A stretch of DNA of 64,000 nt, from assembly GCA_900545055.1 (NCBI GenBank), contig UQXP01000003.1, forward strand, positions 14,976 through 78,975, read 5' to 3'. This document shows positions 1 to 8,291 of this stretch, piece by piece. Origin of the DNA: an uncultured Collinsella sp. (GTDB lineage: Bacteria > Actinomycetota > Coriobacteriia > Coriobacteriales > Coriobacteriaceae). Below the pieces are notes generated by a model. It saw only the letters and a program-made list of their open reading frames with translations, made no database searches and was not told where the DNA came from. Positions within the stretch are counted from its first letter, which is position 1. Each line of letters opens with the position of its first letter. Made by a program: the position numbers and the translations under genes.

Positions 1-229
1 TGGTGAAGTACTTCATCTCGGGAGTCACGTTGACAAACGAAACGCCCTGGACCGACCTCAGCACGCCTGAGAAGGACTGCTGGGTGTAGAGACCCTTATC
101 GATATCGGTGGCATCCGAGGCAACGCCCGGCGTGGGCTCCTCGGCAGCGGCGGGTGCCGGCGCGGAAACGGCGCCAAACGAAAGCGCCAACGTCAGGCCC
201 GCGACAATAGCAGAATGCTTGGGCTGCAT
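1..229 (-). CDS. Secreted protein, N-terminal part only (runs off window)
   Basis: The start ATG at 229 follows a good ribosome binding site (GGGAGG, 8 nt upstream). The first 30 or so residues form a signal peptide: a short basic N-terminus (MQPKHS), a hydrophobic core (IVAGLTLALSFGA) and an Ala/Pro-rich cleavage region. The mature part seen begins EEPTPGVASD. About 76 codons are visible and the gene continues beyond base 1. I do not recognise a family from this fragment, so the only supported statement is export across the membrane. It is transcribed away from the Rrf2 gene with 139 bp between them. Confidence 0.75.
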   Translation of the reverse strand, partial: MQPKHSAIVAGLTLALSFGAVSAPAPAAAEEPTPGVASDATDIDKGLYTQQSFSGVLRSVQGVSFVNVTPEMKYFT

Positions 230-368
230 AAGATCCTCCCTGCATTGGTGTAGTTAAAGTGCAGTTTGCAAAGATAGAAATAAGTATTGCAGCTCGCCCG
301 TTGTTGCACAACAACCCCTCGGTAAACGGCAACAACCCTCCGCGAAATCTTAAGGAATTGCGCTCAAC

Positions 369-800
369 CTACAGTTTGATGTCAAAGTTGATTTCGGGGA
401 CGGCGGCCAGGTCGGCCAACGTCACGCCGTCGACGTACTTTTCGATCACGTCGTCCAAACCGCGCCAGAACTTGACGGTCGAGCACAAATCGCTGCGGGT
501 GCAGCTGTTGTCGATGCCATCGCACGCCACCGGAGCCGTGCTGCCCTCGACGGCACGCAGGATGTCGCCGGCGCGCACCTCGGCCGGGTCCTTCGCCATC
601 ATGTAGCCGCCGCCCTTACCGCGCACGCTCCTAAGCAGGCCCGCCTTCATGAGCGGACGAACCAGCTGCTCCAAATACTTTTGTGAAATATGCTCGCGGT
701 CAGCGACCTCGCGAAGGGCAATCTTGCCCTCGGCGTCACCAAGCGCTGCGATATAGATCATCAGACGGAGGGCATAGCGGCCCTTAGAAGAAATGAGCAT
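369..800 (-). CDS. Rrf2-family Fe-S-type transcription regulator (IscR/SufR-like)
   Basis: A 143-residue protein starting MLISSKGRYAL, the typical Rrf2 opening, with a winged helix in the N-terminal half (about residues 10-65). I chose 800 over the upstream in-frame start because GAGAGGGTAGGT sits just before it. After a Gly/Gly-rich wing come three cysteines spaced C-x6-C-x5-C (about residues 95-110), the arrangement that holds a [2Fe-2S] or [4Fe-4S] cluster in IscR-like members. It is divergent from sufCBDSU, 222 bp apart, so the likely role is cluster-dependent control of suf and of itself. Family assignment is firm; the direction of regulation is inferred. Confidence 0.9.
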   Translation of the reverse strand: MLISSKGRYALRLMIYIAALGDAEGKIALREVADREHISQKYLEQLVRPLMKAGLLRSVRGKGGGYMMAKDPAEVRAGDILRAVEGSTAPVACDGIDNSCTRSDLCSTVKFWRGLDDVIEKYVDGVTLADLAAVPEINFDIKL

Positions 801-833
801 ACCTACCCTCTCATCGTAGCCGAGACAAAATAC

Positions 834-880
834 CAGGCTTGTTTGTCCCAAATCTTATGCACGCGGGGCAAACAAGCCTG
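834..880. promoter_or_regulatory. Inverted repeat in Rrf2 gene leader
   Basis: Perfect 12-bp arms CAGGCTTGTTTG (834-845) and CAAACAAGCCTG (869-880); pairing extends four more bases with one T:G. The right arm overlaps the predicted transcription start of the Rrf2 gene and the left arm lies in its leader. It could be a regulator binding site or an RNA hairpin. Bases 842-857 recur exactly at 6272-6287 after sufU. Confidence 0.6.
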
Positions 881-881
881 A

Positions 882-909
882 TTATTATGTCCCACATCTA
901 AAAAGTCGA
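882..909 (-). promoter_or_regulatory. Candidate promoter of the Rrf2 gene
   Basis: Reading the minus strand: -35 TCGACT (904-909), 16-bp spacer, -10 TAATAA (882-887). This would start transcription near 875, about 75 nt before the start codon at 800. Confidence 0.5.
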
Positions 910-914
910 GTGGA

Positions 915-938
915 TTAGTCGGGTTTTCCCTTGACTAA
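915..938. promoter_or_regulatory. Candidate operator over the suf promoter
   Basis: TTAGTC (915-920) and GACTAA (933-938) are perfect inverted repeats separated by 12 bp, and the right half overlaps the suf -35 box. The position suits repression or activation by the neighbouring Rrf2 protein, which is inference. Confidence 0.4.
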
Positions 939-958
939 CGCCGAACCCATAGTAACTT
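931..958 (+). promoter_or_regulatory. Candidate suf operon promoter
   Basis: -35 TTGACT (931-936), 16-bp spacer, -10 TAACTT (953-958). Transcription would begin near 965, giving a leader of about 58 nt before sufC. Confidence 0.5.
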
Positions 959-1022
959 TATTCCGAGAAGATTCCTAGGGTTTAGTACACCTATGAGTAC
1001 ACCATATACAGAGAGGGACAGC

Positions 1023-1823
1023 ATGAGCGCAAATCCGCTGCTTTCCATCGAAGGTCTGACCGCCTCCGTGGACGAGAAGACCATCCTCCACAACGTCAAC
1101 CTCAACGTCGCCGCCGGCGAGACCCACGTTCTGATGGGACCCAACGGTGCCGGCAAGTCCACCCTCGGCCACCTGGTCATGGGCGACCCCGTTTACACGG
1201 TCAACGACGGCCGCATCGTCTTTGACGGCCAGGACATCACTGAACTCACCACCGACAAGCGCTCGCGCGCCGGCCTGTTCCTGAGCTTCCAGGCCCCGGT
1301 CGAGATTCCGGGCGTGCCGCTGTCGAGCTTTTTGCGCGCCAGCATCGCCGGCCGCCCCGGCCTGGAGATGAAGGGCAAGGAGTTCCGCCGTCGCGTCAAG
1401 GAGCTCGCGGCAGAGCTCAACATGGATACCGCCTACCTCAACCGCGAGCTGGGCGTGGGCTTCTCGGGCGGCGAGAAGAAGAAGGTCGAGATGCTCCAGC
1501 TCCTGTTGCTGCAGCCCAAGCTCGCCATCCTCGACGAGACCGACTCGGGCCTAGACGTCGACGCCCTGTCCACCGTCAGCCACGGCATGGACGCCTACCG
1601 CAAGAGCTGCGACGGCTCCATGCTCATCATCACACACAACACGCGCATCTTGGAGCACCTGGATGTCGACCGCGTCCACGTTATGGTCAAGGGCCACATC
1701 GTGCGCGAGGACGACGCCTCGCTCATCCCCTGGATCGACAAGAACGGTTTTGAGACCTTCGAGCGCGAGGCCGCCGAGCAGCGCGCCCAGGCCGAGGCCG
1801 CCGCTGCCGAGCAGCAGGCGTAA
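1023..1823 (+). CDS. sufC: Fe-S cluster assembly ATPase SufC
   Basis: The 266-residue cytoplasmic ABC ATPase of the SufBCD scaffold complex. Visible motifs: Walker A GPNGAGKST (39-47), Q-loop SFQAP, the SufC signature FSGGEKKK, Walker B LAILDETDSGLD and the switch His in IITHN. Start 1023 was preferred to an in-frame ATG at 993 because GAGAGGG lies 5-11 nt upstream of 1023. The C-terminus is an Ala/Glu-rich tail slightly longer than usual. First gene of the suf operon, 12 bp before sufB. Confidence 0.97.
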   Translation: MSANPLLSIEGLTASVDEKTILHNVNLNVAAGETHVLMGPNGAGKSTLGHLVMGDPVYTVNDGRIVFDGQDITELTTDKRSRAGLFLSFQAPVEIPGVPLSSFLRASIAGRPGLEMKGKEFRRRVKELAAELNMDTAYLNRELGVGFSGGEKKKVEMLQLLLLQPKLAILDETDSGLDVDALSTVSHGMDAYRKSCDGSMLIITHNTRILEHLDVDRVHVMVKGHIVREDDASLIPWIDKNGFETFEREAAEQRAQAEAAAAEQQA

Positions 1824-1835
1824 AGGGGCGACGCA

Positions 1836-3248
1836 ATGACCAAGAACCGCACCGAGGTCGCGGACATCGACCGCAGCCTCTACGACTTCACCTATGGCGA
1901 GGAGGGATTCGAGCGCCTCGACGCCGGCATCACGCCCGACATCGTGCGCGAGATCAGCGCCAAAAAGGACGAGCCGCAGTGGATGCTCGACCTGCGCTTA
2001 AAGTCCCTCGAAATCTTCAACCGCTTCCCGGATCCGACGTGGGGCCCCTCCATCGAGGGCCTGGACATGGACAACATCGTCACCTACGTCAAGCCCAACA
2101 CCGACCAAAAGCACGACTGGCAGTCGGTGCCCGACGACATCAAGAACACCTTTGAGCGCCTAGGCATCCCCGAGGCCGAGCGTAGCTACCTGGCGGGTGT
2201 CGGCGCGCAGTACGACTCCGAGCTCGTCTACCACAACATGCAGGACACCGCGTCCAAGATGGGCATCGTCTACTCCGGTATTGAGGAAGCCCTGCACGAT
2301 CCGCAGTGGGAACCGCTCATCCACGAGAAGTTTATGACACTCATCCCGCCCACCGACCACAAGTTTGCGGCCCTGCACGGCGCCGTATGGTCCGGCGGCT
2401 CGTTTGTCTACGTGCCCAAGGGCACCAAGCTCGATTTCCCGCTGCAGAGCTACTTCCGCCTCAACGCCAAGGGTGCCGGCCAGTTTGAGCACACGCTCAT
2501 CATCGTCGAGGACGATGCCGACCTGCACTTTATCGAGGGTTGCTCCGCGCCCAAGTACAACGTTGCCAACCTCCACGCCGGCGCTGTGGAGCTCTTTGTG
2601 GGCAAACGCGCACACCTGCGCTACTCGACCATCGAGAACTGGTCCAAGAACATGTACAACCTCAACACCAAGCGCGCGCGCGTGGACGAGGACGGCGACA
2701 TCGAGTGGATCAGCGGCTCCTTCGGCAGCCACGTGGGCTACCTCTACCCCATGAGCGTGCTCAACGGCCGCCGCGCCCGCTCGAGCTTTACCGGCATCAC
2801 CTTTGCCGGCGCCGGCCAGAACCTCGACACCGGCTGCAAGGTCGTGCTCAACGCGCCCGAGACCTCGGCAACCGTCGAGACCAAGGGCATCTCCAAGAGT
2901 GGCGGCATTCAGACCTTCCGCAGCTCTATTGTGGCGACACCCAAGGCCGAGGGCTCCAAGGCAACCGTGAGCTGCCAGTCGCTGATGCTCGACGACCAGA
3001 GCCGCTCCGACACTATTCCGGCCATGGACATCCGCGCCAAGAATGTCGACATCGGCCACGAGGCTACCATCGGCCGCATCGGCGACGACAAGGTGTTCTA
3101 CCTGATGAGCCGCGGCATCTCGGAGGAAGAGGCCCGCACCATGATCGTCAACGGCTTTGCCAACCCGGTCTCCAAGGAGCTGCCGCTGGAGTACGCCGTC
3201 GAGATGAACAACCTGATCAAGCTCGAGATGGAAGGAGCGATCGGATAA
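1836..3248 (+). CDS. sufB: Fe-S cluster scaffold protein SufB
   Basis: A 470-residue beta-helix scaffold on which the nascent cluster is built together with SufC and SufD. The SufB-specific N-terminal half (YDFTYGEEGFERLDAG) and the C-terminal core are full length. The Cys in TVSCQSLMLDDQSRSDTIP matches the conserved cysteine that receives sulfur in characterised SufB. The stop codon overlaps the sufD start by one base, so translation is probably coupled. Confidence 0.97.
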   Translation: MTKNRTEVADIDRSLYDFTYGEEGFERLDAGITPDIVREISAKKDEPQWMLDLRLKSLEIFNRFPDPTWGPSIEGLDMDNIVTYVKPNTDQKHDWQSVPDDIKNTFERLGIPEAERSYLAGVGAQYDSELVYHNMQDTASKMGIVYSGIEEALHDPQWEPLIHEKFMTLIPPTDHKFAALHGAVWSGGSFVYVPKGTKLDFPLQSYFRLNAKGAGQFEHTLIIVEDDADLHFIEGCSAPKYNVANLHAGAVELFVGKRAHLRYSTIENWSKNMYNLNTKRARVDEDGDIEWISGSFGSHVGYLYPMSVLNGRRARSSFTGITFAGAGQNLDTGCKVVLNAPETSATVETKGISKSGGIQTFRSSIVATPKAEGSKATVSCQSLMLDDQSRSDTIPAMDIRAKNVDIGHEATIGRIGDDKVFYLMSRGISEEEARTMIVNGFANPVSKELPLEYAVEMNNLIKLEMEGAIG

Positions 3249-4519
3249 TGAAACAGGAAACCAACACCGTTGCTACCACACTCGAGCAGGTCAACGCGAT
3301 GCCGGCCGCCACTTGGGGTTGGCTCAAGATGAACCAGACCAAGCTTGAGCTTTCGGACGAGCTTGCCGTCGCTCCTGCCGAGGCCGTTGAGGTCGAGGGC
3401 TTGGACGAGCAGTTTACCGGCGCGGCAGACGCGTTTGAAGCCGCCGTGGACGCTATGGCCGAGCGCTTCCCCGAGCGCCGCGCCTCCGCCCCCGGCGATG
3501 CCGCCGACCGCGCCCGTATCACGCCCGAGACCGAGCTCGACGTGCCTGCGACCTCCGTCTACCAGGCCGGGGCTATCAAACTGGAGGAGGAGCTCTCCCC
3601 CGCTGAGGCCTTCGAAACCGGCATGGGCGAGGCTGCCTACGCCTACATGGCCGATCACGCTACCAAGCGCATCGTCGTCGATGTGCCCGCATACAAGCAC
3701 GCCACAGTTACTGTGCGCGTGAGCGGTGTCGATGCAGCCGCGGCCATCGCCGCCATCGACGTCGTTGCCCGTCCTCAGTCGACGCTCGATCTGCTTATTG
3801 CCCTAGACTCCCCCGTTACCGGCGAGGGTGTCGTGGGCTCCGTGCTACGCGTGTGTGCCCACGAGTACGCCACCGTCAACGTGGCCTGCACGCAGACGCT
3901 CGACGATAGCTGGATCGCACTCGACGACACCGGCCTGTTCCTGGACGAGGGCGCGCGCGTCAACGTGCAACACACCGTCCTGGGTGCCGGCGCCAGCGCC
4001 ACCGGCCTTGCCGGCGACCTGCTGGGCGATACCGCCAAGGTCACCATCGATACTGACTACCTTGGCGCCCGCGAGCAGGTGCGCGACTTTAACTACGAGC
4101 TGCGCCACCGCGGTCGCAAGACCGAGTGCGAGATCGACGCCAACGGCGTGCTGACCGGCACGTCCAAGAAGGTCTACCGTGGCACCATCGACCTCGTGCA
4201 CGGCTGCAAGGGTGCAACCGGCACCGAGCGCGAGACGGTGCTTTTGGCCAACAAGGGCGTCGACAACAAGACCGTTCCCGTCATTCTCTGCGACGAGGAC
4301 GACGTCGCCGGCAACCACGGCGCCACCATCGGTCACGTCCGCGACGAGCAGCTGTTCTACCTCGCCTGCCGCGGCCTTGACCAAAACGCCGCCGAGGACC
4401 TGTTCATCCGCGCCAAGCTGGAAGACGCCGCGATTTCCGCCACCGATGAGCGCACCCGCGCCGCCGTTGTCCGCCTGGGCAACAACCTGATCGATAACTT
4501 TGAGGAGGAGCTCGCATGA
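3248..4519 (+). CDS. sufD: Fe-S cluster assembly protein SufD
   Basis: A 423-residue paralogue of SufB. The start at 3248 overlaps the last base of sufB and has AAGGAG upstream; the much longer upstream open frame is only the shadow of sufB. The C-terminal beta-helix ends with DEDDVAGNHGATIGHVRDEQ, where the His in NHGATIG corresponds to the conserved SufD cluster-site residue. The N-terminal 150 residues are acidic and more variable, as is usual for SufD. Overlaps sufS by ATGA. Confidence 0.95.
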   Translation: MKQETNTVATTLEQVNAMPAATWGWLKMNQTKLELSDELAVAPAEAVEVEGLDEQFTGAADAFEAAVDAMAERFPERRASAPGDAADRARITPETELDVPATSVYQAGAIKLEEELSPAEAFETGMGEAAYAYMADHATKRIVVDVPAYKHATVTVRVSGVDAAAAIAAIDVVARPQSTLDLLIALDSPVTGEGVVGSVLRVCAHEYATVNVACTQTLDDSWIALDDTGLFLDEGARVNVQHTVLGAGASATGLAGDLLGDTAKVTIDTDYLGAREQVRDFNYELRHRGRKTECEIDANGVLTGTSKKVYRGTIDLVHGCKGATGTERETVLLANKGVDNKTVPVILCDEDDVAGNHGATIGHVRDEQLFYLACRGLDQNAAEDLFIRAKLEDAAISATDERTRAAVVRLGNNLIDNFEEELA

Positions 4520-5841
4520 TCGACACCGAACACGTTAAATGCGACACCTGTACCGCACCGGAGCCTATGGAGCTCGACGCCAGCGACGAGGCCTCGCGCG
4601 GCTGGCCTACCGTCGACATCGAGACCAATCCCTACAAGGCGCAGTTCCCGCTGTTCCAGCAGCACCCCGAGATCGCCTTCCTCGATAGCGCCGCCACCGC
4701 GCAACGCCCTGCCTGTGTGCTCGACGCCGAGCGCGACTTCTATCAGCGCATGAACGCCAACCCCCTGCGCGGCCTGTACTCGCTGTCCGTCGAGGCCACC
4801 GAGGCCATCGCGAAGGTCCGCCAGCAAATCGCCGACGTCATCGGCGCCTCACAGGCCAACGAGATCGTCTTCACCCGCAACACGAGCGAGTCGCTCAACC
4901 TGGTCGCCAAGAGCTTTGCACCCACGGTACTCGAGCCCGGTGACGAGGTCGTCATCACCATCATGGAGCACCACTCCAACCTGATTCCGTGGCAGCAGGT
5001 CTGCCGCGAGACCGGCGCCAAGCTCGTCTACCTCTACCCCACCAAGACCGGCCAGCTCACCACCGAGGAGGTTCTTGCCAAAGTTGGTCCCAAGACCAAG
5101 ATCCTGGCCGTTGGACAGGTCTCCAACGTGCTGGGCGTCGAGAACCCGGTCAAGAACCTCGGCAAGCTCGTGCACAAGTACGGCGGCTACCTGGTCGTCG
5201 ACGGCGCGCAGTCGCTGCCGCACATGCCGGTCGATGTGGCCGACCTGGGCGCCGACTTCTTTGCCTTTAGCGCACACAAGGCCATGGGTCCCATGGGCAT
5301 TGGCGTGCTGTGGGGCAAAATGGACCTGCTCAACGCCATGCCACCCATGCTCACCGGTGGCGAGATGATCGATTCGGTCACCGAGCAGGACGCCGTCTGG
5401 GCGCCCGTCCCCGAGAAGTTCGAGGCCGGCACGCAGGACGCCGCCGGCATCTTCGCCACGGGCGCCGCCCTTGATTACCTGGTCAACACGGTGGGTTACG
5501 AGAACATCCAGACCCGCGAGCAGGCACTCGTCCACTATCTGATGGGCGAACTCATGCAGCTCGACTTTGTCCAAATCATCGGTTCCATCTACTGGGACAA
5601 CCACCACGGCGTTGTGAGCTTTAACGTCAAGGGAATTCACCCGCACGACGTCGCGAGCATCATGGACATGGACGGCGTCTGCATCCGCGCCGGCCACCAC
5701 TGCGCTCAGCCGCTGCTCACCTGGCTGGGCGTCGAGAACCTTGCCTGCTGCCGCGCCAGCGTGGCCTTCTACAACGACAAGGCCGACATCGACAAGTTCA
5801 TCGCCGGCCTGCATCACGTTTGGAGCACGTTCAATGGGTAA
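4516..5841 (+). CDS. sufS: Cysteine desulfurase SufS
   Basis: PLP-dependent enzyme that takes sulfur from cysteine for cluster assembly. Seen: PLP lysine in FSAHKAMGP, substrate loop TRNTSESLNLV, and catalytic Cys396 in RAGHHCAQP. At 441 residues it is about 35 longer than the common SufS, because of an N-terminal extension containing CDTC before the normal PYKAQFPLF start. That extension is translated from an ATGA overlap with sufD and a strong GAGGAGGAG site, so I kept it. Overlaps sufU by 8 bp. Confidence 0.95.
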   Translation: MIDTEHVKCDTCTAPEPMELDASDEASRGWPTVDIETNPYKAQFPLFQQHPEIAFLDSAATAQRPACVLDAERDFYQRMNANPLRGLYSLSVEATEAIAKVRQQIADVIGASQANEIVFTRNTSESLNLVAKSFAPTVLEPGDEVVITIMEHHSNLIPWQQVCRETGAKLVYLYPTKTGQLTTEEVLAKVGPKTKILAVGQVSNVLGVENPVKNLGKLVHKYGGYLVVDGAQSLPHMPVDVADLGADFFAFSAHKAMGPMGIGVLWGKMDLLNAMPPMLTGGEMIDSVTEQDAVWAPVPEKFEAGTQDAAGIFATGAALDYLVNTVGYENIQTREQALVHYLMGELMQLDFVQIIGSIYWDNHHGVVSFNVKGIHPHDVASIMDMDGVCIRAGHHCAQPLLTWLGVENLACCRASVAFYNDKADIDKFIAGLHHVWSTFNG

Positions 5842-6262
5842 TCTGTACACCTCCACCACGTTTATGGAGCACAACTCGCACCCCGACTATAAGTACGAGA
5901 TGGATGCCCCCACGCATGAGCACGACGGCATCAACCCCAGCTGTGGCGACGAGCTCACCTTGCAGCTGCGTGTCGAGAAGGGCGTGATCGAGGAGGCCTC
6001 GTTTACCGGGCACGGCTGCGCCATCAGCCAGGCCAGCGCCGACATCATGGCCGACCTCATCACCGGCGAGACCGTCGAGGAAGCTCACCGCTTGGCAGAG
6101 CTCTTCCTCGCCATGATCCGCGGCGAGAAGCTCTCCGAGGACGACCTGGAAGACCTGGACGAAGCCGCCCAGCTCCAGGACATCTCGCACATGCCCGCCC
6201 GCGTCAAATGCGCCGAGCTCGCCTGGCGCACCCTCGACGGCATGCTCACGGGACAAAAATAA
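5834..6262 (+). CDS. sufU: Zinc-dependent sulfurtransferase SufU
   Basis: A 142-residue IscU-like protein that accepts sulfur from SufS. The zinc-site residues of the SufU type are all present: Cys37 and Asp39 (SCGDE), Cys62 (GHGCAIS) and Cys126 (RVKCAEL). Its start lies inside the end of sufS (8-bp overlap), which indicates coupled translation. Last gene of the suf operon; a terminator follows at 6299. Confidence 0.95.
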   Translation: MGNLYTSTTFMEHNSHPDYKYEMDAPTHEHDGINPSCGDELTLQLRVEKGVIEEASFTGHGCAISQASADIMADLITGETVEEAHRLAELFLAMIRGEKLSEDDLEDLDEAAQLQDISHMPARVKCAELAWRTLDGMLTGQK

Positions 6263-6287
6263 TCAGTAATATTTGTCCCAAATCTTA
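6251..6287 (+). promoter_or_regulatory. Hairpin and 16-nt match to the Rrf2-gene leader
   Basis: GGACAAA (6251-6257, spanning the sufU stop) pairs with TTTGTCC (6272-6278). TTTGTCCCAAATCTTA (6272-6287) is identical to 842-857 and so is complementary to the leader of the Rrf2 regulator mRNA. Confidence 0.5.
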
Positions 6288-6298
6288 AGAATTTTGTT

Positions 6299-6338
6299 GG
6301 CCGAATCGCTTGACAAGAGTGGTTCGGCCATTTTCTAT
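6299..6338 (+). terminator. Terminator of the suf operon
   Basis: GGCCGAA (6299-6305) pairs with TTCGGCC (6323-6329), followed by ATTTTCTATT. Confidence 0.7.
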
Positions 6339-7135
6339 TCCGAGCCCTCAGCCTGAGCATTCACCCGCGCATAAGCGCGCACGATACGAGAGACGGTACT
6401 CTTGCTGATTCCCGTATACCGTTCGATCTCGCGCACCGTGTAGCCGCCATCGTGCAGGGCGAAAACGATTCCGTCTCGCCGCGAGGGTGCTACGGTCTTG
6501 AGTTCGTTGAGCGGCACACCCAGGCGCTTCGCCATCTTGTCGGCAAACGCACGCCGCTCCCACTCCGTCTCATCCATATCGTGAATCACCGGATCGGAAC
6601 CATCGGGCATCGACAGAGAATAATCCAGAAACCCCTTGGCAGACTCAAAGAGCTCGAGAACACAAGAAGGGTCCGAAAATCCCCTCGTCATATCGTTGTC
6701 ATACGCTCGAAGATACTCGGCAAAGCTGCTCCAGGGATAACGCTCGATCAGGGCGATACCCGCCTCCTGCGGATTAGCGTGAACATAGCGAATGGCAGCC
6801 ATCAGATAACGGTCGGTATCGAGCGAGCGCCGGTCAAAACGGTTCTGGAACAGATGGCCCGTGCGCCCCGTGCGTTTATTGAACCGCCGCGCGTACGTCA
6901 AAAGCAGCCGGTGCATCGCCGCGCTCATCGCGTCCTCGTAATCTGCAAGCACCAAATGCACGTGATTGCCCATAAGGCACCAGGCGACAACCGTCACGCC
7001 CGCCTCGCGGCAGCACTCGCGCATCAGCTCCAAAAACTCCCACCGGTCTTCATCGCCCTCAAAGATGAGCTGCTTGCCCGTACCGCGGGCACAGACATGG
7101 TAAAAGCCGGTAACCGTTCTCCAAACGCGCTGCAT
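6335..7135 (-). CDS. REP-associated tyrosine transposase (Y1, HUH family)
   Basis: A 266-residue single-domain Y1 transposase of the RAYT type. The HUH metal motif is HVH at residues 58-60 (MGNHVHLVL); the region TYARRFNKRTGRTGHLFQ with Tyr81 is the usual stretch around the nucleophile. After residue about 190 there is a C-terminal helix-turn-helix (YTVREIERYTGISKSTVSRIV) of the kind that recognises hairpin DNA. Start 7135 has GGGAG upstream. No terminal repeats of an IS are evident. It lies between sufU and a second IscU-like gene, so it may have split a larger Fe-S cluster. RAYTs typically act on dispersed REP hairpins, several of which occur in this window. Confidence 0.9.
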   Translation of the reverse strand: MQRVWRTVTGFYHVCARGTGKQLIFEGDEDRWEFLELMRECCREAGVTVVAWCLMGNHVHLVLADYEDAMSAAMHRLLLTYARRFNKRTGRTGHLFQNRFDRRSLDTDRYLMAAIRYVHANPQEAGIALIERYPWSSFAEYLRAYDNDMTRGFSDPSCVLELFESAKGFLDYSLSMPDGSDPVIHDMDETEWERRAFADKMAKRLGVPLNELKTVAPSRRDGIVFALHDGGYTVREIERYTGISKSTVSRIVRAYARVNAQAEGSE

Positions 7136-7538
7136 GGCGCTCCCTTCGCCGGGATCTGATTGCCATCCAATACAGCACGATTGAAGCGTGCCATCAAAAC
7201 ATTCACGCAAAACAATACACTCGCGCGGCCAAAGGCAGTAAACGGGCGGCGAACGGCACCGTTGCAACAGGTCAGACCCCGCAACGCATACAAGAGCTGA
7301 CCAAAAGCTTGCCCAAGACGAACCCCCTCTACGGAAGTTCGCGACCACAGAACATATAGTTAAACCGTTTCAATTAAAACTTCCGGACTTCTCGCTACGA
7401 AAACTGAGCCGTTCGCCGAATATTCCGTGCATTTCGCGGTATTATAGGGGCTGCATGTCATGTCCCTTTCGAAGGGTCGCCCGGCAATCGCCAGCCACGA
7501 CCCCCAGACGGGACGCCAACACGATAGAGAGGAGAGGC
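7136..7538. other. Intergenic, 403 bp, no gene found
   Basis: Divergent region between the transposase and the IscU-like gene. It is less GC-rich around 7360-7450. A -10-like TATTAT (7440-7445) lies about 95 bp before the IscU-like start, but no convincing -35 accompanies it. No open frame with coding character was seen. Confidence 0.5.
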
Positions 7539-8273
7539 ATGCAGTACTCACAGGAAGTGGAGAACATGTGCCCCGTTGCCAAGGGTGCATACCACGGCCC
7601 CGCACCCATCCCCGAGGAGGGCAAGTGGGTCCAGGCTAAGGAGATTTCCGACATCTCCGGTCTTACGCACGGTGTGGGTTGGTGCGCACCTCAGCAGGGC
7701 GCCTGCAAGCTCACGCTGAACGTCAAGGACGGCATCATCGAGGAGGCCCTCGTTGAGACCATCGGCTGCTCGGGCATGACCCACTCTGCCGCCATGGCTT
7801 CCGAGATCCTTCCCGGTAAGACCATCCTCGAGGCCCTCAACACCGACCTCGTCTGCGACGCCATCAACGTTGCTATGCGCGAGATCTTCCTGCAGATCGT
7901 TTACGGCCGCAGCCAGACCGCGTTCTCCGAGGGCGGCTTGCCCGTGGGCGCCTCCCTCGACGACCTCGGCAAGGGCCTTCGCTCTCAGGTCGGCACCATG
8001 TTCGGCACCAAGGCCAAGGGCGCTCGTTACCTCGAGCTCGCTCAGGGCTACGTCACCCGCATGGCTCTCAACGACAAGAACGAGATCATCGCATTCGAGT
8101 TCCTGAACCTCGGCAAGTTCACCGACGCCGTCAAGGCCGGCAAGACCCCCGAGGAGGCCATCGCTGGCGCTATGGGCCACTATGGTCAGTGGGAGAACGC
8201 TGCCAAGTACATCGACCCGCGCACCGACGAGGAGACTCACTCCGTCGCCAGCGTGTTCCCGGTTCACGAGTAG
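7539..8273 (+). CDS. IscU/NifU-N-like iron-sulfur scaffold protein
   Basis: A 244-residue protein with an IscU-like domain: GWCAPQQGACKL, then IGCSGMTHSAAMAS, a pattern like the GxGCxxSxASAS of SufU and IscU. The C-terminal half (about 130-244) is longer than in SufU and has no motif I recognise. Start 7539 is preferred to the upstream in-frame ATG because GAGAGGAGAGG directly precedes it. It is 18 bp before the GGGtGRT gene; the two are regularly found together, so they probably act as one unit in Fe-S or sulfur handling. The exact role is unknown. Confidence 0.8.
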   Translation: MQYSQEVENMCPVAKGAYHGPAPIPEEGKWVQAKEISDISGLTHGVGWCAPQQGACKLTLNVKDGIIEEALVETIGCSGMTHSAAMASEILPGKTILEALNTDLVCDAINVAMREIFLQIVYGRSQTAFSEGGLPVGASLDDLGKGLRSQVGTMFGTKAKGARYLELAQGYVTRMALNDKNEIIAFEFLNLGKFTDAVKAGKTPEEAIAGAMGHYGQWENAAKYIDPRTDEETHSVASVFPVHE

Positions 8274-8291
8274 AAAGGGAGGGAAATAACT

